This document shows, in pieces, positions 41,901 to 53,843 of a stretch of 64,000 nt of DNA (its first letter is position 1; each line of letters starts with the position of its first letter). The translations under genes and the position numbers were made by a program. Source of the DNA: Purpureocillium takamizusanense (Eukaryota; Ascomycota; Sordariomycetes; Hypocreales; Ophiocordycipitaceae); NCBI RefSeq assembly GCF_022605165.1, contig NC_063074.1, positions 1,453,501-1,517,500 on the forward strand. The letters are read 5' to 3'. Below the pieces are notes generated by a model. It searched no databases. It had not been told where the DNA came from and saw nothing but the letters and a program-made list of their open reading frames with translations.

Positions 41901-44900
41901 CTAGTCATCATCATCGTCCATTTTAAACGGGTCGTCGCTGCCATCGTCTTCCTCGAGATCCATCGACGAATCCATGTCGACTACGACACGGCGCTTCGTG
42001 GCGGCAGTCCGACCAGGCCGTCCACGAGCCGCAGGCTTTGCTACCGGCGAGGGGGGACCAGCCATCTCGTCATCTGAGTCGTCGAGCGCCGCGAGCACGC
42101 TCTTCTTGACACCCCGCTTCGCCGCATAGGCCTTGGCGGCGGGCGAGAGTGTCGTCGCCTTGGGCGCGGCCTTGGCCTTGGGCTCAGCCTTGGCCTTGTT
42201 CTTGGCCCCCGCCGGCCGCCCTCGTGCTTTCTTGACTGTTGCGAGCCCAGCCGTCCCGCTCGAAGACGCCTTGGCCGCCTGGGCTTTGGAAGGTGGCACC
42301 ATGGGCTCGTCGTCCGACAAGAAGCTGTCAACCGCGTCCTCCTCCCTCTTCGCCGCCTTGTGTGGGGACGACTTTGCCAGCAGCTCGTAGTTGGTCTCGT
42401 CCGGACTGTCCACATCAAATGTCGACCTGGACGCCTTCGTCTTAAGCTTCGGCAGTCCGCTGGACCCGCCGTTACCGTGACTCGACTCTGGTCGGTTCAT
42501 GGCGTATAGACTGAGTCGTCCGCTTGACTCGCCCTCCATCTTGCCGATGCCCTTGACCATGTCTCCAATGTCGCCGAGCAGGTTGTCGTTGTAGTCATCG
42601 TCACTATCCGATGACAGCTCAAACACCCGCTTCGCCTTGGAGGCGGCCACGCGCTTCGTCCGCCCGGCATCGGGCTCTTCCGACTGCGAGGCCGATACCG
42701 ACTGTGACTGCGAGGCCTTTGGCGCAGGCGCAGCCGCCGGCTTGCTTCGGCTGAGCGCCGCAAAGTCGTCATCGGAAAAGTTGTCCTCAGAGAAGCCTGG
42801 TGTCTCCTGCTTCGGCTCCTTCTTGGCCTTGGGCTTCGAGCTGAACATATCGGCAAACCTCTGAGAGCTCTTCGTCTCCACCTTGGGCGCCACCTTGGGC
42901 GCCGCCTTGGCCTTGCCCTTACCCTTGGTCTTCTTCTCGGGCTCGTAGTCATCGTCGTCCTTGGCCTTGCGATTTCGCCCAGCTCCTATCTTCTGGGATA
43001 CGCGTCGGCCCATGCGACGAATACTGGTCTGGATCTCTGCGTCGAGCGCGAGCTGGTTCTCCCACTCGATCGTAAACTCGTCTAGATCAGTGCACCACAG
43101 GTCCTTTTCGCTCTTGGCCAAAAGTTCGTCATGCTCGGCCCTCTTCCTGGCAATGGCGTCGTTGAGCTTCTCGAGGCGTTCTGCCGTCAAAGACCAGATG
43201 GGCATCTGAACCTGTTAGCTGGAGCGCCATCAAGGCCGGGGTCGCATCGTTCGTTGCTTACCGAGAGCAGATAGTCGTAGTCGCGAGCACCACCATCGAC
43301 CATGTCTTGGTCCTCTCCATTGTCTTCACCTCCCGACTCATCGTCGTCTTCGTCTGTCGCCTTCTTCTTCGTGTCTTTGCCCCGTGGGAAGGCCTCATAC
43401 TTGCGCTGGCGAAGTTCGCGCACGAGGACGTCCTTTTTCTTCTTGCCCACAATCAGGTCACCGTCGATGATCTCCTTGATGAATCTCGCCTGATTCTGCA
43501 GCTTGCGCCACTCGGCGTGGTAGACGCCCAGCCAGTGTTTCTAGGTCTGGTCAGCGCTGCACATGTAGACACGCGGGGTTCTTCTGAAAATACCTTTCGC
43601 TCCAAGTACATGGACAGGCGGTACTGGTAGTACTCCTCGAGAATCTCCTCCACCTTTTCGTACTTGCGGATCATGCCGTTCGTGTCAAAGGCAACCAGGT
43701 TTGACGTGGCAACCTGCTTGGTGAGCTTGAAGCGCTCGAGCAGGCCCTCCTCCAGGACCTTGGCCATGTGCTTCTCGTCGACCATGATCTCAAAGTGCAC
43801 CGTCTTGTGGTCGTTGAACTCCTTGTAGTCCTTGATCCAGCTTGGGCCATCCACGCCACTGATGACCTTTTCCAGCCTGGCCTTGAAGTCGTCTGTCCAC
43901 ATGCGGATCGGCAGCTCGGTGATGACCACCTCGTTGGCGTTGGCGTCATTCTGGTAGGCCATGCCGTTGAACTTGTACCGGTCCGGGCCAGCTGGCTCAG
44001 GGCTTCCCTTCCAGCCCCGGAACCACGGCATCATGGTCTCAAAGGGCCTTTCTTCCGGGTCATCCTCTTCCAGACGACCCATGCGTCGCTTCAGGTTATT
44101 GACGATGTCGATGGGATGGTAGTTGGGGATCGTCGTGCTCCATCCCGTGCCGATGCCGTCGGCGCCATTCACCAGCACCATGGGAATGATGGGAGCATAT
44201 ACTTCAGGCTCGATGCGGTTGTTGTCATCGTATTGATGCTTCAGGTTCGGCTCGTCAAGCGGCGAGAAAATCTTGCGCGCGAACGGAGAGAGACGTGTGA
44301 AGGTGTAACGAGGGCTGGCGGCGTCGGATCCTCCGGCGAGTCGCGAACCAAAGTTGCCGCTTGGTTCCAGGCAGTTGATGTTGTTGGACCCCACGAAGTT
44401 CTGGGCCAGTCCAATAATGGTCTGCTGAAGGGACGCTTCGCCGTGGTGGTAGGATGTCTGCTCCGAGACGTAACCCGACAGCTCCGCAACCTTCTTGTCT
44501 TTGATCAGATTGCGCTTGAAACACGCGTACATGACCTTTCGCTGACCGGGTTTCAGCCCGTCTAGTACCGACGGGATGGATCGCATATTATCAGCCATAC
44601 TGAACAGAATGAGCTCCTTGTTCACGAAATCGCTGTAGGTGATGGACTTGGTTGAATGGTCCAGAAACGTCCCAGGCTTGAAGTTGCCGAGCCATTCCTT
44701 TCGTGCGTCTGCCTTCTTCTTGGAGAAGGCCAAATCGAATAGCTCGGCTTCATCTGCCGTCATCACGTTGAACTCCTTCAAGTGTTCATCCAGGTTGGTG
44801 AAGTAGACCTGGGCATCCTCGTTGGAGCTGGTTCCCAGACCCTTGAAGTACTTGCTCGTCCACTTGCCGGTAGAGTGCTCCGTTGACTTCTTCCACTCTT

Positions 44901-47297
44901 CGTACTGCGGCTGTGTGAAGAAGGACCTGAGCTTGAGGGGCTTCTTCGGGTTCGGACCTTGCCAGACTTTGACGATTGGCGTGATGAACTCGCGGAGGAA
45001 CTCGGGTATCTTCAAGAGTGATGGAAACTGGACTTGGAGGAAGTTGATCAGGAGGCCCTTGATATGACTACCGTCGTGATCCTGATCGGTCATGATCATC
45101 AGGTGGCCATAACGAAGGCTCTTGGTGTCCGTGTAGACCTGTTTATGCTTTAGGCCCAAGAACTGTTTGATGTTTTGAATCTCCTGGTTCTTGGTGATTT
45201 GGTCGATTGAGGCGTCTCGCACGTTGAGCAGCTTTCCTCGAAGGGGGAACACGCCGATGCGGTCGGGGTCGAGGATGGCTCGTCCCGACACCGCCAGACC
45301 CTTGGCAGAGTCACCTTCTGTCAGAATCAGCGTGCACTCGTGTCCGCGGCGGGTGCCCGCCAAGTTGGCCTCGACCAGCTTGGCGTTGCTGACGCGGGAA
45401 CGCTTGCTGCCGTCGCTCTTGGACATCATCTTGTCTGCCTTCTTCTGTGCAAAATCCATGATGTTCTCGATGGCCTCGGACTTGGCGATCTTCTTGAGGA
45501 ATTCGTCGCCCAAGGTGCATCTGCTACCAAACTGACTAGCCTTGGTAGTAAGCTGCTCCTTGGTCTGCGACGTGAACGCAGGGTTGTTGACGAGGCAGTT
45601 TACGAAGATGAAGATGTGGTTTCGGAGATGGGTCTGCTTCAGGGTATGGCCCTTCTTTCTCTTGTTCAACGTCTTGAGCAACGAGGCGGTGATCTGATCG
45701 GCGATGTAGTTGACGTGGGTGCCGCCCGAGGTGGTAGCGATGGAGTTGACAAAGGAGACCTGCTGGAAGGTGCCGTCGGAGACGGTGAAGCCCACCTCCC
45801 ATCGGGGATGGGTCTTGTCCTTGTCGATCTCTACGGTGCACGTAGGGGCGCCACCCTCCTCCGCGCTCCTCTCTGAGGCGATGGATTTGGCATAGAGGTC
45901 ACAATAGGCCTTGAAGGTGTTGAGCTTGATCTGCGTGCCGTTAAGGTGCACTTTGACGCCGCGGACAGTGCCAGCCATGTCGTACACGCGTCGATACAGC
46001 AGTGCTTCGAGGTCGTCGCTGATGCCCTCGGGCATGCCAAAGCGGTGGTAGTCCGGCTTGAACGTGACGCGCACAAAGTCGGCAGATTTATTAGAAGTGA
46101 TCTTGGCCTTCTGCATCTTTTGCATGTTGTCGTTCCACGTTTGCTTGTATCGCTTGCCGTGGGTGCTATCCTGGCACTCCAGAGTGAACTCGGTGCTGAA
46201 AACGTTGCAGAGCTTGGCTCCGTAGCCGTTGCGGCCACCGACAGTCTTTTGCTCGTTGTCGTCAAAATTGGAGCCGGCAAGCAGGTGACCGAAGATCAGC
46301 TCTGGGATGTAGATCTTCTCCTTTTCGTGGATGACAACGGGAATTCCCTTGCCGTTGTTTTCCACGCTGATCTCGCCCGTCTCCCGGTTGATGGTGACCT
46401 TCATCGTGTTCATGGTGCTGTCTCGCTGCTTGTTGTCGGCAGCGTTGACGAGGATCTCGTCAAAGATCTTGTAGAAGCCGGGCACGTAGGTGATGTTTTT
46501 ATACTCCATCTGGGACGTTTCCTTGTTGAACACCCACATTTGCTGGTCCGTCTTTTCGACGGATCCGATGTAGGTGTCAGGACGCTTGATGATATGCTCC
46601 AGCTGGGTGAGCTTCTGGTACGTCTCGGTCGCGGTCTTCTTGGACTTGGCCTGCGTCGGGGCATCAATGATCAAGCTGTCATTTTCCACCTCGGCCAACG
46701 GTACTCCGCTCGACTTCTTTGGCGCCGGCCCCTTCTTTTGCTTCTTAGAGCTAGGAGGCGTGTGGGAGAAACCAGAAGTCTCGCCGAAGGAATCCTCGTC
46801 GTCGCTCTCGGGCTTGGCACGCTTCTTCGTTGCAGGCTTCGCTGCTGCTGCCTTCTTGGCGGCGGGCCGCGCGGCGGCCTTTTTGGCTCTCTGCTCGGTA
46901 GCCATTAGTAGCCATTTCGCAATGATGGATGGCTTCGCATCCTGGCGCGGCGCGGGAGGGGGCTCCATGGCGAAGGCAGATGCTGCGCTGGGTGGTGTAT
47001 GGGGAGGGTAGAGTGCGGAGTGAAGCCAGAGACTCGCGCGCGGTTTGAAGCACCCGTGGCCGGGCGCTCGCCAACAATTGCAGTTGCAGTCGCTGGCGGC
47101 GCGCAGCTGGCGCACGGCCTGCCTGCCTGCCTGCGCTGGCGGCGATGCGCCGGCCGCTCATGAAATATCCAGCTGCGCGAGAGGCGACCGGTAAGGCAAA
47201 CTCGGGGTAGGGGCGGTCAACTTACCATTTCAGGAACAAAACCGTCCGACTCCTCGTCCAGGCTGAATACAGAATCGTCCATGATGTCGGAATCCAT
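41901..47297 (-). CDS. TOP2: DNA topoisomerase II
   Basis: Essential ATP-dependent enzyme that passes one duplex through another. Exons on the minus strand are 47297-47226, 46890-43594, 43540-43262 and 43205-41901, all in phase, for about 1650 residues. The first exon has only 24 codons (acidic, ending VPEM) and is followed by a 335-nt intron. The GHKL ATPase shows EILVNAADNK and GGRNGYGAKLCNVF; TOPRIM shows EGDSAKGLAVSG and DQDHDGSHIKGL; the cleavage domain has AASPRYTFTRL with the catalytic Tyr at about residue 886. The last exon begins MPIWSLTAERLEKL and continues into a Lys/Ala/Ser/Asp-rich C-terminal tail of roughly 400 residues with nuclear-localisation-type clusters. The exon 1 assignment rests on a GTAAGT donor, phase and family style; an alternative in-frame ATG at 46905 within the intron is less likely. 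Confidence 0.95.
46891..47225 (-). other. long first intron of TOP2
   Basis: Inferred 335-nt intron (GTAAGT...CAG, with an ACTAAT branch-like site near the 3' end), five to six times longer than the other introns in this window. It interrupts the coding sequence after codon 24. Confidence 0.65.
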
Positions 47298-50200
47298 CTT
47301 GGCGGCTCTAGATAAAGACCGTCGAGGGTAAAGCGAGTATTCCCAAGGCACAAAGAAACAGAAATTGTCTGAACACGAGAACAAAGAGCGACAGGGGCGG
47401 CGAGACCGGTACGACCGCAAAACGAGCCGGGCGACGGCGACGGAGCGATACAAGACAACGGGGCGTGCCGGTCTGGGGAGCCAGTTCACATGACCCTTAA
47501 AGGAGCGCCGGTGGTAGTGTTGATGTTGTTGTTTGTTGTTGTGGCTGTTGTGGTGGTCGGCCGTCGATCTCCATCGCGTAAACAATCAATCCCTCCTTGG
47601 GACGCGCGCCTGCCCCATTCAGGACCCTGATGAGAGCCAGCCAAGATGGGACCGTGTCTTGCTGCCTGAGGCATACACAGTACACTTGGTACCCACACCC
47701 CAATTATTATGTCAGCCATCGTTCCTGGACCCTCAACCCCCGTCTACCCCTGACGACCCACCCCTGCCCGCTCGCCATCACATCTGCCCCCTTTTCTGTG
47801 CTACGCCTCCGACCAGCACCTCCACCATCAGCCCAGCCGTCCGTCTGCAACCTCGCACGTCGCTGTGTCAGTGTAGCCGCGCACCGCAACAAGCCGACGG
47901 ACAGTTGTCTCCTGCCGTTTGTCAACAGTCACACTCAAGTCCCCAGGGCCGCCCATTGGGTGTTTGTTTCTGCGCTTTGCGTCGTAAGCCCAACGTGAAT
48001 GTAACAACATCACAGGCATCTCATGACGAGCTCGTGTCCCGCATGCGAAGCCTGCGCTTGGGCTGCTGCGACATCATCGCCGCCCGGCTCGACTTGACGC
48101 GTCCCGATAGACTGTGCCTGAAGCAGCGGTGCCTCCCAGCCGAGTCCGGCTACACAATGCCGAGATGTGACACGAGAAACGGGCAGTTCAGACGCCGCGA
48201 AAGGGCTTTCGTCGTTCGTGCCACCCTGCCTGCAACGTCTGACAGCCATGCTGGCTTCACTCGACGTTAGCTACTACCACGCTAGAGTCCGTCATGGCCT
48301 CCTGTCTTACCCACCTGCCGTCTGGGTTGCCAATGTCTCAACATGAAATCGGCACCTAGAGGGATAAGCTTCAATTGTCTGTCGCCTAGTGGTGATGCTG
48401 TGGCAAGAGCACACGGGCATAATTCTCCGATGCGCACGTTGGCGGATTTGATGACGACAGACAGCAGCAGCACGTGGCGAGGAAGAGAACCCGGCGCCTG
48501 TGGAAACCGTTGTCTGCCATATCCTAAAAGGCCGTGGTATGTCGACCGGGATAACCAGAGCATCATCCAAGCTGCTTGGGCTGAGCCCTCGGCAGTCTTT
48601 TGCTCAGGCAAGTAGAGCCAGGGTGAGTGGTATTAGGAAGCTTCCGACGCTGCAAGAGTCTTTATTCGTCGAGCACGAGACGTGCGTGAGACTGGAGAGC
48701 TGCGTCCTCGGTCGGACCCGAACGTCACCACGCTTGGGACACCACCATGCTGATAGGCCCTGCATGGCAACGTCGATGCAGGTGGGCATCCTTTACGCGT
48801 CTGACAAGCGTTCATACAGTACCTTTCGCGCAACGCTGAAGTCTTTGGACCTGGTCGCTACATGACGCAAGGCCGGGCTCCCCGTCTTGGGGACGCAGCC
48901 GACGTTACACGTGCTCCTGGGTTCCAGGCTCGGCTCAAGTCCGCAAATTTATCCCCATGAACAGGTTTGTGCTCCTCCGGGGCATTTCTCCTCTTGCGAG
49001 AGTGCGGCCCTATACGCCGCGGTAGACCGGCAACAAGAAGCCTTGTTACTGTCACGCTGGCATTTGTTTGCCTCGCTCCCGTCTCGGTCATGCAGCAGAT
49101 ATCTCTGACATCCTCGCCGTCAAGATGACGGTCACAGTGTCCTGGAGATATATGCCCAGGGACTACCCCCGCCGTAACCATGGCAAGATCTATGCTTGGG
49201 CAGGGCACGCGATACTACGGCCAGACCGACTCGTCGACTGGATGAGACCGGGTCGACAGGGTGCAACGGGTTCAACACCACGGCACCGGGATGGTCGATC
49301 ATGACTCGCAGAGTCAGCGACGAGTCATTCATCCGGCAAAAAAAAGGGTCTGCAAAATCCGGGGCGGTGAACTGGCTGGGAGTGAGTGCACCAGGCTTCG
49401 GCGCCGTGACTCTGCGGCCTCGAGCGCAAGAGCCGCTGGCATAGGCTGCGGTACATGATGCAGATACCCGTATGCTCAAGGCCTGCTGTCATGCCCACCC
49501 TACCTACCGCCTTTGCTTCCACATGGCCTGCCACACAGCTTGTTTGGCATCCGAGAAGGGCTTCTGCAACGCGGTAGAGCTGCCGCCCAGCAGCCCGCCC
49601 TGGCCGGGAGCCTTGAATGTCGGACAAGCACGCCCTCAGGACCAGCCCGTTGCCCGAAACTTTCTCTTCAGCTAAACCCACGCCCGACAGGTACCCGATG
49701 GGTGCCACAAGGCTAAGGACGGCAAGCAGATGGTTTCTTCGCCCTTTCCGCTGCCGGTGCTGGATCCTACGTGAATACCGCCGAGCCGATGCCCAAGGAA
49801 ACAACGGGAGCACCACCCGTGGGGCCATTCAGCGCCGTACATGCATCAAGGAACGACCTGACGCAAATTTTTGCCCTATATTCTCGCCCAGCGACGCATC
49901 TTGGAGCCAGATCAACGATCGTGCTGCCTCGAAACAAGGATCCAGGCAGCTCAGGGCTAAGCTTTTCGGTTCGACCCAACGCCAGGTACGCCACGGGCCG
50001 CGCGGGCAGACACAGGTGGACCTGCAAACGGAATGGAGGACGATGAGAGTGTGCCCCCAGAGACTCAGTGTTGACATTCTGGCCCCAGGCTCCAGCTTTG
50101 TTGAGGCCCCGTTGCGTCGGCGTTCATGATCAGACCTGCCAGCTGTCTCGGCCGTCGAATTCTGGGGCGGGAAGCAGGAACAAGTGGAGGAGGCTTGAGA

Positions 50201-50576
50201 TACCGCTGGGATAGGCGACACGCCCCGTGGACAAGAAAGAGTTCCTTTTCTCTGCGGTTGTTTGCCGCGCCTGTTCTACGGCTTACTGATGGACTCTTTG
50301 CGAAGCTGTGGTTGTGTGGCAGCAGTAGGGCGTTGTTGCATCCTTCTCTTGTCCACCACCACCATACACTGGCTACGTCGCTGCAGGGAATTCGCAGTCG
50401 CGGCCGGCTACCTGCAAAGGATCAGAGGAGCTTTTCGGGTGCCTGCTCGCCTGCTTTACTGACCTGGTCGGCGTGCAAACGCCCCATGCACGATGTTGCC
50501 ACTGAGATCGCTCCTCAATCCGGACCCCCCTGACAGGCGGTCCGACCGACGACGTCTGCCAGCCCATGCCCTGCCC
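47298..50576. other. 3.3-kb region without a supported gene
   Basis: The left part is the TOP2 promoter, with a (GTT)n-like stretch near 47518-47545. Frames up to 245 codons exist on the plus strand (47533-48270) and 167 on the minus strand (49325-49828), but they have biased composition, overlap one another and match no family I know. The right end is promoter and leader of the APSES gene. Confidence 0.45.
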
Positions 50577-52074
50577 ATGGCCTCAGCCCGCGAAACTCAG
50601 TCGACCTTGGCAACAACGATGGAGAAACACCGACTTCCAAGCAGAAGAGGTTCCAGGAATGCAGCATACGTACCGCGATCTAAGACACAAGGGCCGGTCA
50701 GATATCCTCCTTTCGAAGACGTCAGCGATGCAGCCGCCCGGGAAGTCGCCAAATACGAAATTGATGCGTTTGGCTACATCCAGCAGTGTTGTGAGCACAT
50801 ACCCTATAACAGCACGAAAAAGGACTTCTTCGAAAAGACTGGCCGGGAGAGCATCGAAGGCAAGTAGACACGGCCCGTTGAGATGTAAAGCTGACTGACA
50901 CGCCAAACGTAGCGTTTTCTTATGAGTTTCGCATTCCCGGACAGCAGCTGAAGTACAAGGTGATGTGGGACTACAACATTGGACTTGTTCGCATGACGCC
51001 GTTTTTCAAGAGCCTTGGATATGCCAAGGTGAGACGATGGACCGGCCATTATCCACCGGCTAGGCGCCCCGGCACTAACGCGCGGGCAGACGAAACCATC
51101 GCAGATGCTGGACAAGAATCCGGGGCTCAGAGACATCTCCCCCAGCATTACGGGAGGTTCAGTAGGCGCGCAAGGCAAGTATGAGCCCGACTTGCGCGAT
51201 CCGAGCATGGGACTGACATGGCGTTTTAGGCTATTGGATGCCGTTCCGTTGCGCCAGAGCAGTCTGCGCCACGTTTTGCTACGACATCGCCGGGGCGTTG
51301 ATTCCACTGTTTGGGCCCGAGTTTCCGATGGAGTGCATTCCCGCCACTTACCCCGAGTTTGGAGAGATGATTATCAACCAACAGTTGGTGATGGAGGCCA
51401 CCATGGAGGCCGAGGCCTCCCGAGATGCCTACCTGTCAAGGAAAGCCACGACACAGAACGGGCTGCTCATGTATGTGCCCCACGACAGCCATCGAGCGGC
51501 GCGCGGCGAGGAACTACATCCCTACCTGAGGCCTGGCGGTTTCTCGCCATGGACGCCGATACGGAGGAACAATTCCGGTGCGCGGCCGGTCAGGCACGAA
51601 CTTTTCCCTCCCCACGGCCACAGGACGACGAGGACGTATCCGTACGCTGGCGGGGTCAGTCTACCTCCCATCCACCCCCGACAGGAAGAAGCACAGTCAC
51701 AAGGCCCGATTTCATATTGGGATCCCTTGCATAGAGACAGCATTGACGCGCCTGCGACGGCGTTCATACCAGGCGACTGGGAGCGTCGCTATGCCGGGGC
51801 ATCCGCCCCTGAGCCAAGACCGGGCTTTGCAGCGTTCTCCTCGTCACCAGCACGAGAGGACGCGGCGGCCACAAGGAGCGGCAAAGACGAGAAACGAACG
51901 GGCAATGGTCTTGTCGCGGATTATGCCGCTGCTGCGACGCTGGTGAGGTTGCAAACAGAGGACCAGGAGGCGCCGGGACTGACGGACGGGCCCGCCCCCG
52001 TCGGGTCACAAGACTCATTACCGGGGCATGCGGGCAGATGGACGCAGCGGCCGGGTCGTGCCAGGTCGTGCTAA
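50577..52074 (+). CDS. APSES/KilA-N-type transcription factor (Xbp1/RgdA-like)
   Basis: Fungal regulators of this branch are linked to growth arrest, development and stress. Four exons, 50577-50859, 50913-51028, 51090-51174 and 51230-52074, give about 442 residues. The DNA-binding domain runs from about residue 95 to 215: FSYEFRIPGQQLKYKVMWDY, NIGLVRMTPFFKSLGYAKTK, LRDISPSITGGSVGAQGYWM, PFRCARAVCATFC and IAGALIPLFGPEFP. To keep this conserved sequence in frame, introns 1 and 3 must begin with GC (both G|GCAAGT) rather than GT; intron 2 is an ordinary GTGAGA. The rest of the last exon is Pro/Arg/Ser-rich and disordered. The start is uncertain: in-frame ATGs lie at 50493, 50577 and 50619. Confidence 0.82.
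50860..50912 (+). other. GC-AG intron 1 of the APSES gene
   Basis: 53-nt intron with donor GCAAGT and acceptor GTAG. Using the nearby GT (50864) with the same acceptor brings an immediate stop codon, while the GC donor joins residues in the family frame. Confidence 0.65.
51175..51229 (+). other. GC-AG intron 3 of the APSES gene
   Basis: 55-nt intron with donor GCAAGT and acceptor TTTTAG, splitting the codon for Gly in the conserved AQGYWM block. The alternative GT at 51179 would shift out of the conserved downstream frame. Confidence 0.7.
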
Positions 52075-52544
52075 TGATGAAACGATCAGAGCGGGCAGTA
52101 TCAACTGTGCGTTGGGACTGACATTGAAGGCGCCATGCGGGTGACAGGGGCGAGGCAGGGTGTTGGGGAGAAGTAGAGGAGGGTCGCAAGAGGCATGACA
52201 CAAGTTTGGGCATCACGGCGGGGGGCGGTGGAGGGCGTCGTTTGTTTGGAGACTTGTTTTCCTTTGCTGCGTCATCTTGATGTACGATATGTACGTACGC
52301 ACGCACGTAGCTGCTGCAGCCTTTTCACGTGGCGGAGACAGAATGACTCTTTATAAGATTCGCACCTTGTCATACCACCACCACCACCACACCACCATAG
52401 GACGAGAGGGCACGCGCATGCAGCTCTGTTGACCCTTCTTCTCTACTGGTATATCCATGCAGGACTTTTGTCCCCTTTCTGCTTCACGCCTCCCGGGGAG
52501 CGTTGGCCGCAATCTTCCCTTCCAACCGTCTTTCTGGTTTCCCG
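52075..52544. other. convergent intergenic, APSES gene / CNS1
   Basis: About 470 bp between convergent stops. A (CAC)n tract lies at about 52374-52396. No gene seen. Confidence 0.5.
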
Positions 52545-53843
52545 TCACCGCGCGGCGGCGGAAGTGGTCGTAGTTGAGGTTGTGGTTTTGGTGGTTGTTG
52601 TTGTTGTTGTGGTGTCCCCCCTCTCCGCCGCCCTCTTCTCCTTAAACTCCCTGGCCCACGCCTCGGCCTCGCCCGACGGCACGACAAAGATGCGCACCAC
52701 CTCGTCGACGACCTCGACCCTGCCGGTGCCCAGGACCTTGAGCAGCGGGACGCGCTTGCCCATCTTGAGCAGGCCGCCGTCGCGCGTCTCGACGTAGCAC
52801 GTCACGCCCGCGGGGGTGTAGGCGGCCTGGGCGTCCCACGGCAGGGGCAGGACGTAGGCGAGGTGGTCGTCGAGCGTCTGCGTCTCGCCAAAGGCCTTGA
52901 TGAAGTCGCTCTCGAGGTGCAGCGGGTAGAGCAGCACGGTCGGGAAGGCGAGGGAGCTGCGCGGGTCGTCGGGGTCCGGGACGAGCTCGAGCCGCGCGTC
53001 GCCCATCTCGGGGGGCTTGTCCGTCGAGCGCGTGGGGATGTTGCGCGCCGCCAGGGCCGCGGCCAGGAGGCGCTCGCGGCGGAGGCGCGTGGCCGCCCGC
53101 TCCTCGTCCCGGCGGCGGCGGGCGTCGAGCTCCCCCGCGCGGCGCACGATGTCGGCGGCCACGGCGCGGAGCGAGGCGTTGTCCGCGTCCACGGCCAGCC
53201 CCGCGGCGCACACGTCGTCGGCCTCGGCGACGCGGTCCACGGCCAGGAGCGCGCGCGCGCTGCGGTAGCACGCCTTGACGTTGCGCGGGTTGAGGCGCAG
53301 CGCCGCCGCGCCGTCGAGCCAGCAGCTGCGGAAGTTGTCCAGCGCGAGGTGGCACGCCGCCCGGTTCACGTACAGCGCCTCGAGCATCTCCCGCTGCCGC
53401 CGCACCTCGTCCTCCGAGTCGGGCTCGCCGTCGGGGTTCGTCGTCGCCTCCCCCCGCGCCCGCTTGCCCTCCTCGGCCGCCAGGATCTGCACCCCCCGCG
53501 TGTAAAACTCCTTTGCGTCCACGTACCCCTTGACCTTGAAGCACTCGTTGCCACGCTCCTTGAAGTCGGCGCTGTTCTCCAGCGCGGATCCCTCGTAGCT
53601 CAGCGCCTGCAGCGCCGCCACGTCGTCGTTTTCCTCCAGCTCCGTCATGAACAGCGGCGACTTGTTCAGCTCCGCCCACACCTCGTCCACCGTCTTGCCG
53701 GCGTTGACGGCGAGGCCCGGCGGGAGTGACGGTTTTGTCGCGTCCGTCTCGCTCTGGCTGCCTTGCTGCTGCTGCTGCTGCTGTCCCTGCCCGGCCATGT
53801 CCATGGCCCGAGCCATCTGTTCGGTGAGTTCCTCGATGTGCAT
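52545..53843 (-). CDS. CNS1: TPR co-chaperone Cns1/TTC4 of Hsp90
   Basis: Cns1 is an essential Hsp90/Hsp70 co-chaperone in yeast. Single exon, 432 residues. The N-terminus has a Gln run, then VDEVWAELNKSPLFMTELEE, typical of TTC4. TPR helices start near residue 90 (NSADFKERGNECFKVKGY), continue with ALYVNRAACHLALDNFRSCW and NPRNVKACYRSARALLAV, and are followed by an Arg-rich helix and the C-terminal wheel domain (FPTVLLYPLHLESDFIKAFG, then DEVVRIFVVPSGEAEAWA). The extreme C-terminus is a Thr-rich tail from a GTT/GTG-type repeat on the plus strand. Codon use is extremely GC-rich, so long shadow frames exist on both strands. Confidence 0.93.
   Translation of the reverse strand: MHIEELTEQMARAMDMAGQGQQQQQQQGSQSETDATKPSLPPGLAVNAGKTVDEVWAELNKSPLFMTELEENDDVAALQALSYEGSALENSADFKERGNECFKVKGYVDAKEFYTRGVQILAAEEGKRARGEATTNPDGEPDSEDEVRRQREMLEALYVNRAACHLALDNFRSCWLDGAAALRLNPRNVKACYRSARALLAVDRVAEADDVCAAGLAVDADNASLRAVAADIVRRAGELDARRRRDEERAATRLRRERLLAAALAARNIPTRSTDKPPEMGDARLELVPDPDDPRSSLAFPTVLLYPLHLESDFIKAFGETQTLDDHLAYVLPLPWDAQAAYTPAGVTCYVETRDGGLLKMGKRVPLLKVLGTGRVEVVDEVVRIFVVPSGEAEAWAREFKEKRAAERGDTTTTTTTTKTTTSTTTTSAAAR

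Noticed and set aside
47533..48270. 245-codon plus-strand frame upstream of TOP2
   Set aside because: Pro/Ser/His-rich, no domain, overlaps frames on the other strand; more likely promoter DNA.
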